Of a stretch of DNA of 64,000 nt, positions 8,491-20,025 are shown one piece after another. Within the stretch, counting starts at the first letter, position 1; each line of letters begins with the position of its first letter. The translations under genes and the position numbers were made by a program. The notes beneath the pieces were generated by a model, which was not told the DNA's origin, did not search any database, and worked only from the letters and a program-made list of their open reading frames with translations. The stretch is taken from positions 904,001 to 968,000 of the forward strand of contig CAJNDS010000347.1 of the NCBI GenBank assembly GCA_905221605.1, read 5' to 3'. The DNA comes from Symbiodinium natans (Eukaryota > Sar > Dinophyceae > Suessiales > Symbiodiniaceae).

Positions 8491-11400
8491 TGGCCCGCGG
8501 AGCGCGCCAAGGCTCTTCGACAAGCTCCGGCTCTCCTGAGAGCTCCCCCCCAAGGCTAGGTTTAGGGTGTGGGGTGTAGGGTTTGGGGTTTGGGGTTTAG
8601 GGTTTAGGGTTTAGGGTTTAGGGTGGGTTTCGGGTTCAGGGTTTAACAGGCCCGCAACAACAACCTTATGAACGTACCATCTTGACTTAGAAACCGTACC
8701 ATCATGAGTCTTTCTACGACTCCTTACCTCTATCTTCCAGTTCACTGGTCCTGTTGTTCACCCATCACACCTTGAGACCCAACCTCTGTTTCCAAGCCAC
8801 TAAGAACCCACCCTCGGGACCCCAACCGCAGGACTTACTATATAATATTAATTGCCCACGGGTACACATCTCTAGCCCACAGTATTAATAGCTTAATAGC
8901 CGCTTCTTGGAATCTCTTCGCTGGGTCACTTACCTCTATCTCCAGAACACCTATATTATGAGGATAACCGCATGAACAAAGAGAACGAAGCCAATTGCAA
9001 AGACGTGAATATATGAACGAATGCGCGAATGGAATGAGAGAACGCGGTAAGCACGCCATTTTTACATGCACAAAAGGAATGACTTCGTGAGCAAGTAAAT
9101 TCATGCTTCTCGGGAGAAGGTTTAGAGTTTAGGGGGTTCGGGGATAGGGTTTTTTGGGAAGCATCGAAACTTCCCACAGATCACATTCTGTGAAAGCCTT
9201 CAACTGAGAGGTCCGTTTGCCGAAGGTTCTAGGGGCCATGCCACTGATTCAGCTAGGTTGCCCAGTAACCTAGGATTAAAAAGGGTGCCCTTTTTTGCTT
9301 AAAGGGGTTTATAGGGGAACCTAGAGCCCCCAAAAAGGGAATAAGGGCACTACTGGGCATCCTAGTCAGGGATAGTTCAGACAGCTTAGGGCCCTTCAAC
9401 CTCACATCGGTATCAGTCAGGCGACGTAGCAGATGTCAATGGCCTGGCCATGGTCAGGATTCCCACAAGCAGGGTTTAGGGTTTAGGGTGTAGGGTTTGG
9501 GGTTTAGGGTTTAGCTCTGAACACTTGTTCGACTTTGCATCCTCATAAGCCCGATAGGGGCGAACTCGGGCCTATTGAAGCTCTCAGCGCGAAACTGACA
9601 ACCCAAAACACCAGACCCTCAATTCTCAACGCCGCCTCCCAAAACATGCTTAACACACGAAAACACCCCCGCCCCCCCAAGTTTATCCCGCTCCCCAGTT
9701 GCGAACACAATGCTCGCATGATGGGTTCTTTGTATCTTCGAAGTTTTGCACGGCTTAAAATGCCCGCAGGATGGGTTGGATAGGGATTCCTCTGGTCTTG
9801 GAAGCAAGCGCCCAAGCCAAGGCCGAGCCAAGCCCAAGCCAAGAGTCAAATGCAAGAGGACAAGGCCGAGCCCGCATCTTTGCAAAAAAATCCCCCCCCC
9901 AATAGCTTAAACCTAAAACCCTACTTGAAGGCATAGATACCAAACCCTGCAACCCTACACCCGAAAGGCCAAAACCCAAGACTAAAATCGAAGGAAAACC
10001 CCCGAAGCTACAGCCCTTAAACAAAACCTCAAGCACTTTAAGCAGAAACCCTAAACCCAAAACCCAAAACCCTAAACCCTAAACCCTAACACATCCCCAA
10101 AACCTCGGATTCCACGACCGGAGCACCTCGTCGAAGGCCTTGGTGGCCTCGGCGAGCTCCGCACGGTGGCTGCGCGCCAAACCTTGTAGGGTTTAGGGTT
10201 TAGGGTTTAGGGTTTAGGGTTAGGGTTTAGGGTTTAGGGTTTAGGGTTTAGGGTTTAGGGTTTAGGGTTTAGGGTTTAGGGTTTAGGGTTTAGGGTTTAG
10301 GGTTTAGGGTTTAGGGTTTAGGGTTTAGGGTTTAGGGTTTAGGGTTTAGGGTTTAGTGTTGAGGGTTTAGGGTTTAGGGTTTAGGGTTTAGGGTTTAGGG
10401 TTTGGGGTTTAGGGTTTAGGGTTTAGGGTTTAGGGTTTAGGGTTTAGGGTTTAGGGTTTAGGGTTTAGGGTTTAGGGTTTAGGGTTTAGGGTTTAGGGTT
10501 TAGGGTTTAGGGTTTAGGGTTTAGGGTTTAGGGCCTCCAGGGCTGTAGGGGCCTAGAGGCCGTTAGAAGCCGTAGAAGCCTGACAAAAACACCCTATTGC
10601 AAACTTGGGGGTCAAGAGCTTGGTCCTTAGTCTTTGCAGTTTCATTGAGCTTGGGTTTCGGGTTTAGGGCCTAGGGGTTTGGAGTTTGAGGGGTCGGTTT
10701 TTTTGGGGCTCAAGTCTTTTCTGAAGGATGTTGAAGCTGGAGGTAGACTCTACGCATTTTCGAGAGCTCATGGCACTAAGGACTTGCAACCTCCGAGCCG
10801 TTACAAGAGCTGCGTGGGGGTCGTGGGCAGAAGCGAAGTGTTGAGACAAAGATGACTTTCGGTTCCTTGCAGCTACCCTGAGGATATAGTATCAGGCAGT
10901 TTCATATTCTACGAGTAGCTTAGGGCCCCATAGCAGCCTGCCACACAGGGCAAGAGTCGCGTCCTGAATCAGAAAAACCCTGAACCCTAAACCCTAAACT
11001 GCAAGCCCTAAATCCTAAACCCCTAAACCAACTACAGAAATGCCATGCTAAGCTGCCAATGTTGCGAAACAGCTCGCCGCCGCCCACGGTCCCTGAGCGC
11101 GCAGTTCTCTTTGCGTCTCGCGTTGAAGGTCTAAACCCTAAACCCTAAACCCTGCTGGGTTCGTTCAGGATTGCTCTGAGCACCGAAAGTCGAAACAGAA
11201 AACCCTGAGCCCCAACCGATGACTCTCCACTGAGCCACTGGGTGCCAAGCCCTACAAACCCCAGATTCCGGTTTAGGGTTTAGGTTTAGGATTTAGGGTT
11301 TAGGGTTTAGGGGATAGGGCCCGCTTATACGAACAAGTCCTTCATAGGGATTATAGTACCCCCTATTATAATCCGATTAAGGACTGCTAGTATAATGGGT

Positions 11401-14400
11401 AACATCCCAACTGAAACACCATCACATGGCGGGGGCGGTGGGGGCTGACCGGGGGGTAGCGACCCCAGGAATTACGTCAAACCCCTAGCTACCTTGAGGA
11501 GTTCGTGGCGTTTAGGGATTACCTGAGCCTTTTGCACCGCAAACAGAAAAAAAAAACAAGGGCTGTCACAACATGCCCTAGCGAGCCCAATGCGCCATAA
11601 TTGAGAGGTTTAGGCTTCAGACCTGGAAGTGTAGAAAAGGGTACCTGCAACAAGTTTAACGTATGATGAGGGGTATTGGGCTTTCTGGGAAAATGCCTCA
11701 GACCTTTAGCCTCAACCTCCAACACCCCTGAACCCCACAACGACATCGCAAAATCACCCCCCCCCCCCCACGACGAAGTGTTTTTCTGTTGGAGTTACGG
11801 CGTAGAGATCCAGCAACCTCCCTGGCCAGCGAGAAGAAGGCTGTGAAAACTGCAGCGTGGAATGTGGAGATTGTTCGAAGTTCTAAGCCAGGGGATCCAT
11901 TAAAGAAGGTGCACAAAAAACGGTAGATGTACGGGTCGCACAACCCCTTTGGCGAAGCCTTCAGGGGGTTCTGGACTCGATGAAAATCAGCATGAAAGCC
12001 CACACCTGGCCCTGACTGCACCAAAGAAGAAGCTTGCCTGATAAAACCATACCTTAATGTAGCCCCTAGATACCCTAATCAGAACCCCTTGCAAAACAGA
12101 AACCCTACTTAAAGAGACCACCAACCAATATAAAGCTTGCCCCAACAATCCCTTGAAGCAAGTCCATGGGGCCTGAGGTGGCCTTAAACCCCCAACTGCT
12201 ATTTGCTTGCGACCCACCCCCCCCCCCCCCCCCAAAAAAAAAAAAAAAAAAGAAGAAGATTCTTCCTCATAAGGTTGCATGTTTTTTTGTTTGGGGGGGG
12301 GGGGGCGGTTTAGGGTTCAATTAGGGTTTAGGGTTTAGGGTTTTTTAGGCTTTAAAGCTTGAGCCGGAGGTCGTTGCAGGCCCAGCTTGGCGCGCAGCTG
12401 CCGCGACTGCTCGAAGTGCTGCAGGGCCTTGTCGGCCTCGCCTGTGTGGATTCAGGGGCTTAGGGTTTAGGGTTTAGGGTTCAGGGTTAGGGTGTAGGGT
12501 TTGCTTGAAGGTTCATGGGTAGTTATAAACCCTAAACGCTAAACCTAAACCCTAAACCCTAAACCCTAAACCCCAAACCCCAAACCCCAAACCCTAAACC
12601 CTAAACCCTAAACCCTAAACCCAGAGGCACCTTGAGCCAGGCAGACGCCCCCCATGGCGCGCTGGAGCTCGGCGGCCTCGATCGACTCCCCGGTGCCGGT
12701 GCGGCTCCTGCTCGGGGATCTTCTTCTTTGGGGTTTACAAGGTTTAGGGTTTAGGGTTTAGGGTTTAGGGTTTAGGGTTTAGGGTTTAGGGTTTAGGGTT
12801 TAGGGTTTAGGGTTTAGGGTTTAGGGTTTAGGGTTTAGTGGCTCCTGCTCTTGGATCTTCTTCTTTGGGGTTTATAGGGTTTAGGGTTTAGGGTTTGGGG
12901 TTTGGGGTTCGGGGTTTAGGGTTAAGGTTCAGGGTTTAGGGTTTTTCCCCCTGGTTCTGGGTAGGAACGCGGGCCCGATATCGACCCTGTACGGGATTAA
13001 CAAGGACTTCCCATATATGATCCTCTTAAACACACGAAGGGAGTATAGAAGCATCCCAAGGATATATACCCTAGACACAAGAGTACCCTAGGAATAGCAA
13101 GGGTACTCTTTTTGGTTTAAATGGGGCTAGCAAGGTAACCTAAACCCTAAAGAACGCGAATAAGGGCCTACTCTTTGTCCTAGTACCCCTAAACCCTAAA
13201 CCCTGAACCCTAAACCCTAAACCCTAGGGTTCAGGCCCCAAGTTATGGGTCTCCTGATCTCCCTCGCGCCCTCCAGCACCGCCAAAGCTCCGGTGAAGTC
13301 GCCCAGCATCTGGCGGAAGCAGCCTGAGGGGTTTAGGGTTTAGGGTTTAGGGTTTAGGGCTTAGGGTTTAGGGTTTAGGGTTTAGGGTTTCGGGCTTAGG
13401 GTTTAGGTTTAGGGTTTAGGGTTTAGGGTTTAGGAGCGCTTGGTGGCTTTTGTGGATTTGGGTTGAGGGCTGAGGCCTGAGAGGCTTCGCGGTATCCTTA
13501 CACGCAGATCCCCTTCAACTCCTGAACCCCCAAGCCACCCTAAGCTCTACTTGGAGGTTCATGGGTAGTTATAGGTAGGGTTGTAAGTAGGGTAACTATA
13601 GTTATGACTGGTTATAACCTGATGTTTGGTACTTATAACCCTAGCCACCCCAAGCTCTACTGACTGTCTTGTCATAATATGGAGTCTCCGAAGTTAGGGG
13701 TACCGTATAGGGGTCCTGATTCTAAGGGACTCCTACTTTTCGGGATCGATGTTGGGGGTCCCCTATTTTCGTCAACCCCATATGTCTTCCGCGTTATAAC
13801 CCTACAAACCCTAGGCCCTACAAAACCTGAACCCTACAGACCTCTTGATTAAACTCCAGAAGCCCCAAACCCTAGAACCCTAAACACATCCGAAGGAGAC
13901 GTGACATCCTACGAAGCATTAACCCTAGAAGCCCTAATTAAGCCCTGCAAACCCTAAACCCTACAAGCCTTAAGCCCATCTCCCAAGGAGACTTTGCAGC
14001 AAGTGCCGCTGAGGCGGCCGATGTTCAGCAGCAGCGCGGCGCCCTCGGGGGAATCCAGGGTGCCAGAGGCCTCGTGGATGCCTGGTTTAGGGTTCAGGGT
14101 TCCTGAGGTTTAGGGTTTAGGGTTCAGGTTTAGGGTTTAGGGTTCCTGAGGTTTAGGGTTTAGGGTTCCTGGAGTTTAGGGTTTAGGGTTTCGGGTTCGA
14201 GGTGGAGTTTCGGGTCTAGGGCATTCAAGAGTGGTGCCTATCTTCGGGCGGCTTAGTTGCAGTTCTTTTGCAAGAACCCAGCTTCGAGACAGGGAGGCCG
14301 AGGGCTTCTTCTGGTGATTTTGGGCCATTCTTTTGTGGTTCAAACTTGTTCATTAAATATTTGGCTGTATAGGGTTGAAGGGGGATATTGGGTTTGGGAG

Positions 14401-17400
14401 TAGGCCCTAAACCCTAGCCCGGCTTTTTGTGCTTGTTTGTTCCTTCGTGAGTCTTTGGGTCTCTGAAGGTTTTGCGGGTAACATGGCGTCTAGGATCCCC
14501 CTCACACCCCACCTGCAACAAGGCTCGGGCTTCGGAGCTCGTGGGGGTTTTAGGGTTTAGGGTTTAGGGTTTAGGGTTTAGGGTTTAGGGTTTAGGGTTT
14601 AGGGTTTAGGGTTTAGGGCCCCAACCCACCAACGGAAACACAAAACTACTGTCGGTACTTCCCATGGGGGTGAAGGTGTGCCAGGGGTCGAGTGTGCGGC
14701 ATCCCATGTTTGCCACGTGAGATTTAGAGGTGCTTTGGGAGGGTCCTAAGAATCTTCCCATACCTTCACGGCTTAGGGTTTAGGTGGCGAATTTCAGTAT
14801 CTTCGGGGTTTTCTAAGCACAAGCGCCGAGTGCACCCTAATCCGCATGACGCCCTAAACCCTAAACCCTAAACCCTTAAACCCCTAAACCCTAAACCCGA
14901 AACCCTAAACCCTAAACCCTAAACCCTAAACCCTGCGCGGCCAAGCTTCGCCAGGCTTCTTCGCAGGCCTCGAGGGCGTTGTGCCAGCGGCCGAGTGATG
15001 CGACGGCCACGCCGAAGTTGGTCAGCAGCCTACGCTCTTGGGGATTTGGGCTGTGGGGAGTTTCCGAAAAGGGTTTAGGGTTTAGGGTTTAGGGTTTAGG
15101 GTTTAGGGTTTAGGGTTTAGGGTTTAGGGTTTAGGGTTTAGGGTTTAGGGTTTAGGGTTTAGGGTAGGGGTATCCTTTTGGGGGGTCCCTTTTAAGGGGA
15201 TTCTATTCTATTTGGGGCTGAAAAGGGGTACCCCAATTTTTGGGAAATGCCCATGTAAGTTGCCCCAGAGCCTGGAACCTTTATAAACCCAAAACACCGC
15301 TTATGGTATATGCCTAGGCCTAAGCCGTCAGTCCTGCACCTAAACCCTCGAGCTTTTCTAGGATGTACTGGTTGATTTTGTCAGGGGGTAAAATGCCCCC
15401 ACCCATTACACTCTGCCCCCCCATTGCCTATGTAGAATCCCATGTTCATTACGCAGGTATAGCGCCTTAGTGCCCGAAGAACCCTTGCTTCCCCACGCCC
15501 CAAAATGCTGAATACTCCCTGTGTAGCATGTGGCCCCTTAAGTAGCCTAAACGATTTAGCCTATCTTTTAGCCCCGGTAGTTTGGCTGAAGCCGCCCAAC
15601 AGACCTGGCTACTACCTGCTGTGTAACCCTACTGCACCGGGCTTGCACAGCGTTCGTGGCCAGTTTGCTGCATGGCCATAAGTAGGAGCACATGCGCGGC
15701 ATCGCGTTGAAAAAGAAAATAAAGAGGCTTCGATCGGAACTCGGTTTGGGAGAATTTGAAGGCATACCATGGCGACGATCGAGGCATCCTGTGGCGTGCT
15801 AAAGCTTAGGCAGTTTATGCTTCAGCGGTTGATAAGTCTTATGTGGGCTACTCCACAATACATTCTTCCCCCTCCCGCCTTGCTCCAGCGGGGGTGGACA
15901 GCGTTCCCAACTGCTCGCGAAGGCGTCGCGCCTGGGGCACCAGCGGGGACGGCGCATTTCGGGTCTCACGTTCGACAGGGGTTTCTGGGGTTGGGGTTTG
16001 GGTGTTGTATGGACATGTACGAACGAAAATTCTAAAACCCTGCGTGAAAATTTAACAACTAGAACGCGAAACCGTCCAACCACAGATTGCATGTTCCGAA
16101 GCAGTCTAGGTTAACGCTCCCGCATCGCTAGACAGTAAGGTTATGGCGGCCCGACTTAAAATTACCAATATGAAACTTCAAGTTCATTGAAATGCCTGCA
16201 AAATCAAGGGGCAAGTGCCTGAGCAAACGAAAGCCTTACCCTTAGACTCTCTTGTGCGCAATGCAGCCCTTGAGCAACAAGACCCATCTTTCACCCAACA
16301 CTAAACCCTAAACCCTAAACCCAAAGCCCTAAGCCCTAAGCCCTAAGCCCTAAGCCTGAAGCCCTAACCTCATCCTCAACCAAAGGCAGCTTCGGATTGG
16401 GGACTGACCGCCTCCTGGAAAGTGGCTGCTGCATCCAACAAGTCACCTGGCTTAGGACATGGGGTTTAGGGTCTGGGGATCTTCGGATGGAGGCTTTACC
16501 TGCGACTCAAATTGCCTGCAGTCGACGAAGAAAGTGGCAGGTACAGCTATGGAGCCACAGCTAAACCCCTGCATGCGACACACAAAGACCCAATAAACCT
16601 AGAACCCACCCACAAAAGCTGATTCCCAAAAGAACTCTTGTACCTATGCCAAGAATCTCGTCAACCCCCAAACCCTCCCTCAGCCCCAAAAACCCAACTG
16701 TAAGCCTTGAGTCCCCAAAGCCTACTTTTCCGCAGTTTGCGCAAGGATGCTCGGAGGGGTTTTAGTGACAAAGCCTGCACACAAAAACATGTTTGGAGTT
16801 TCCCTAAACCCTAAACCCTAAACCCTAAACCCTAAACCCACTTCTAACTACCCACAATCCTCCCAAGTCGTCAGGCCGCCTTTCTTGCGGAAGGCAAGGC
16901 CCAGGTTACGCAGCAGCTCGAGGCCTCTCTTTTGCTGGGTTTTTGGGGTTTAGGGTTTGGGGTTTGGGGTTTGGGGCTTGGGGGTTTGCGGTTTGGGGTT
17001 TGGGGTTTGGGGCTTGGGGTTTGGGGTTTGGGGGTTTGGGGCTTGGGGCTTGGGGTTTGGGGGTTGGGGTTTGGGGTTGGGGTTTGGGGTTTCAGGGTGT
17101 AGGGTTTAGTGCTTTGGGATGTTTTGGGTCTGGTTAGGGGGTGCTTTTGGGTGTTTTGGAGGGGTGTGTAGGGTGTGTGTGGGGGTCTTTGGGGTGTTAG
17201 GGTGCTTGCGGATTAGGGTGTTCTCGTGGTGTTTTGGGGGGTGTTGTTTGGGTTTAGGGTGTGTTTAGGGTGTGTTTTGGGGGGGATACGGGACCACGCC
17301 AGTGAAAAATGAAAGGCTACCGCTGGGTCCCAGAACAAAGATGTTGCCAACATGCAAACCCTAAACCCTAAACTCCACCACTCCACCAAATCGTGCCCTA

Positions 17401-20025
17401 CACCCTGAACCTTAAACCCTAAACCCTGAACCCTGAACCCTGAACCCTAAACCCTAAACCCTAAACCCTGCACTTGGACAACGGACCTGTGGATGGGGCT
17501 TTGGGACCCAGCAGTCCCGGCCCCAGACCGCAATTCCGGTGCAACCTAGGGGACAAAGGAAAAGTCCTGGTTCTAAGAACCAAGAATAGGGTCACAACCA
17601 GTGATAACTCCTCAGTCCTACTTCCCCTCTCCCCCCAAACCCTAAAACCCTAAAACCCTAAAACCCTAAAACCCTAAAACCCTAAAACCCTAAAACCCTA
17701 AAACCCTAAAACCCTAAACCCTAAACCCGAAACCCTAAACCCTAAACTCTAAACCTAACCCCCCCCCCCAAAAAAAAAAAAAAAAAATCCTCAAAACGCC
17801 CCTTACCGAAGAGAAGGCTCAGGAGCCGGCCATCCTCGGTGGGCCAGGTGCCCAGGTGCTCTAACAAGGCCCGGGCCTCTTTTCGGGGTCTTTGGAGGTT
17901 TAGGGTTTTTTGAGGTCTAGGGTTTAGGGTTTATAGGGGTTTATAGGGGTTTAGGGGTTTAGGGGGCTTAGGGGGCTTGGGGGGCTTAGGGTTTAGGGGG
18001 TTTAGGGGTTGAGGGGTTTAGGGGTTTAGGGCTTTAAGGGTTTAGGGGTTTAGGGGTTAGGGGTTTAGGGGTTTAGGGGTTTAGGGGTTTAGGGGGCTTA
18101 GGGGGCTTAGGGGTATAGGGGTTTAGGGGGTTTAGGGGGTTTTGGGTTTTTGGGGGTTTTGGGTTTTTGGGGGTTTAGGGTTTTTGGGGGTTTAGGGTTT
18201 AGGGTTTAGGGTTTAGGGTTTAGGAGTTCTAAGAATACAACGCGGTCTATGGTGAAGACTCGTAAATTGCGAGATAAAACCCTGATCCTGAACATAGAAC
18301 TGCTTAGGGTTTAAAGGCATGGGTTGAAAGGCGTTTAGGTGTGCGCTTATGGCTTGCAGGCCAAGCGCTTGGGGTCTTTGGAGGCGTTTTGGTATAAACT
18401 GCTGGTCTCAATGCTCGGGACGCTCAGTTTTTGGCGTTCTGGGCCTCGCAATTCCCGGTCTTGGGCTAAGGCCGCAGTGCGAGCTTAGGGGGCGTATAAG
18501 GGAAATCAGGACTGGGCTGAGACCCTAAACCCCTAAGCATGAAGAAGGCCATTGGGGTTCGAGGAGTGGAGCCCACAAAACCCTAAACCCTAAACCCTAA
18601 ACCCGAAACCCTAAACCCTAAACCCTAAACCCTACACAAAACCCTAAACCCTAAACCCTAAACCCTAAACCCTACACCCTACACCCTAAACCCTAAACCC
18701 TAAACCCTAATCCCTAAACCCTACCCATTTGGGGTGCGGGGAGTGGCTCGCGCCTCCTGGAAGTCGCGGATGGCTCCGGGCCAGTCGCCCGTCGAGAAGC
18801 GAGCGGTGCCTGCTGAAAACCGCAAACCCCAAACTCTCTTAGGGTTTAGGGTTTAGGGTTTAGGGTTTGGGGTTTAGGGTTTGGGGTTATTATGATGTGA
18901 TAAAATATAGTATAATAGTGGGATAAAAACAACCTTGTGATATGTATATGTATATATACTGATACTCTAATAGAACTCCGAACCCTGAAGCCCTGAAAAC
19001 CTGTGGCCCTGGAACGTTAACCCGACTGAAAACCCTATAATCCTACACCAAAAAATCCAAAAACCTGTAGAACCTTAGTTCACTCAACGCAAAACAAGCA
19101 GCGTGTGGCGAACCGAAACAAGAAACCAAGTTTTTTCGATTACAAGTTGTTCAGTTGCCTTTGGGATATTCTGCGCTGGCGTTCGGGGCTGCTCTCGACC
19201 TCAAAAACTTGCCAAACACCCTAAGCCTCAGACCCTTCTTCCTCCTCCTCCCCCCCCCCCCCCCCCCCCCATGATGGGAGCACAATCCTATGGTGCTGGA
19301 ACACTATAGTACTGTAATGTGATAATACTCAGACATCCCCTTACAATTGGAGTGTAACTGTTTCTCTGTTTCAGTTTCAGTTCAGCTTTCGGTGCAGCCT
19401 TTCTCAGGGGGGAGACTTTCGGTCTCAGTTCCAGGCTAGGGGATAGGATTAGGGGGACCCTTGGGGATATAGACCCTCTGAATAAGGCCCCTGTCTAAGA
19501 GAGCCAGAAGAGGGTTAAGAAGGGGTTCCCTGTTAAGGGTCCCCCTTATCTTACCTAGGACGGCTTAGTTTCACCATTTTCCCCAAAAGGGCAGTGTCCG
19601 TTTCAGCTTCCCGTGCCGTCGACTTTGGGAAAGGTGAGGGGGAAGGTCGGTTTTAGTTTCAGCTTCAGCGCCGTTCTGAAGTTCTTGTTGAAAGCACAAA
19701 CAAAGAACTACTGGTCCCCTAAACGCCGTGGTCAAGAACAATCTACCTTATGAGTCCCTGTATACCCAAGTACTTCCCCCCAAACAACCCCCAAATAACC
19801 CCTAGGGTCCCTTTTAAGGGTCCCTCCTTTAGTATAAGCCCTAAACCCTAAACCCTAAACCCTACACTCTACACTCTACACCCTACACCCTAAACCCTAA
19901 ACCCTAAACCCCTAACCCCTAGCCCCTAAACCCTAAACCCTAAACCCTAAACCACCTCGGTTCGTGAGCAAGGCCGCCCCCTCCACGCTCCGCAGGGCGC
20001 CGGCACGGCCTCGCATCTCCACGGC
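8296..20025 (-). CDS. tetratricopeptide-repeat (TPR) protein, at least 12 exons
   Basis: In-frame minus exons: 20025-19956, 18809-18748, 17876-17807, 16924-16873, 15029-14950, 14081-14010, 13323-13260, 12707-12631, 12441-12387, 11106-11054, 10182-10130, then about 8535 onward to a stop at 8296 if unspliced. The joined product is a solenoid of TPRs: helix-A cores such as ALLTNRG, ELLRNLGLAFRKKG, LLTNFGVAVASLGRW, ALLLNIG, AELQRAMGGVCLAQG, ELFRNIGSLARSH alternate with helix-B cores such as GDWPGAIRDFQEAR, ALEACEEAWRIHEASGTLDS, GDFTGALAVLEGAR, ADKALQHFEQSRQL, EATKAFDE. TPRs are protein-binding scaffolds; the partner is unknown. No start codon is identified, so further 5' exons may exist above 20025. 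Every intron carries TTTAGGG or CCCTAAA tracts. Donors: GT 3, GC 4, GA 4. A paralogous gene sits at 45.8-53 kb. Confidence 0.72.
9255..9372. mobile_element. small repeat family 'M3', copy 2
   Basis: It shares AGGATTAAAAAGGGTGCCCT, GGGGTTTATAGGGGAACCTA and a CTGGGCATCCTAGT end with 4324-4432 and 13080-13192. Non-coding, inside the long 3' intron of the TPR gene. Confidence 0.5.
10188..10533. repeat. longest TTTAGGG telomere-like array (about 49 units)
   Basis: 346 bp of almost perfect TTTAGGG broken once (TTTAGTGTTGAGGG near 10354) and by one short unit near 10215. It lies directly against the 5' end of the exon at 10182-10130, only a few bases from its acceptor, so it is an intronic and not a terminal telomere. 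Confidence 0.95.
11318..11410. mobile_element. MITE family 'M2', partial copy
   Basis: It matches the right two-thirds of the element at 5012-5139: TCCTTCATAGGGATTATAGTACC, ATTAAGGACTGCTAGTATAA and the terminal AACATCCCAA. The left TIR is eroded. Confidence 0.6.
12741..12885. repeat. TTTAGGG array plus duplicated splice-acceptor segment
   Basis: The array at 12741-12838 is followed at 12838-12880 by a near copy of the segment that precedes it (GGCTCCTGCTCNNGGATCTT then CTTCTTTGGGGTTTA). The original at 12703-12740 holds the acceptor of the exon 12707-12631, so a second, ghost acceptor (GAGCAG|GAGCC) lies upstream in the same intron. Confidence 0.7.
13080..13192. mobile_element. small repeat family 'M3', copy 3
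   Basis: ACCCTAGGAATAGCAAGGGT, GGGGCTAGCAAGGTAACCTAAACCC and CTCTTTGTCCTAGTACCCC align with copies at 4324 and 9255. It has the clearest inverted ends of the three (TACCCTAGGA versus TCCTAGTACC). Confidence 0.5.
13547..13636. mobile_element. MITE family 'M1', copy
   Basis: It begins CTACTTGGAGGTTCATGGGT then AGTTATAGGTAGGGTTG, the conserved terminal sequence of the M1 family (best copies at 61008-61118 and 62258-62345). The right end is poorly preserved. Confidence 0.55.
14545..14619. repeat. TTTAGGG telomere-like tract
   Basis: About ten TTTAGGG units in a TPR-gene intron. Confidence 0.9.
15071..15166. repeat. TTTAGGG telomere-like tract
   Basis: About thirteen TTTAGGG units about 40 bases upstream (transcript sense) of the acceptor of exon 15029-14950. 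Confidence 0.9.
16940..17290. repeat. degenerate GGGGTTT/GGTGTTTT G-rich tract
   Basis: A run of GGGGTTT units grading into GTGTTTTGGGG repeats; it is likely G-quadruplex-forming on plus. Intronic, no coding signal. Confidence 0.8.
17637..17735. repeat. octamer variant array (CCCTAAAA)n
   Basis: About ten CCCTAAAA octamers pass into normal CCCTAAA heptamers. The octamer is a slippage-homogenised variant of the telomere-like unit and recurs on a larger scale at 45340-45560. Confidence 0.9.
17880..18225. repeat. degenerate TTTAGGGG/GGGGCTTA array
   Basis: Some 40 irregular TTTAGGGG-type units, partly GGGGGCTTAGG. It abuts the acceptor side of exon 17876-17807. Confidence 0.85.
18575..18725. 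repeat. CCCTAAA telomere-like tract
   Basis: About 20 CCCTAAA units with CCCTACA variants between TPR exons. Confidence 0.9.
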
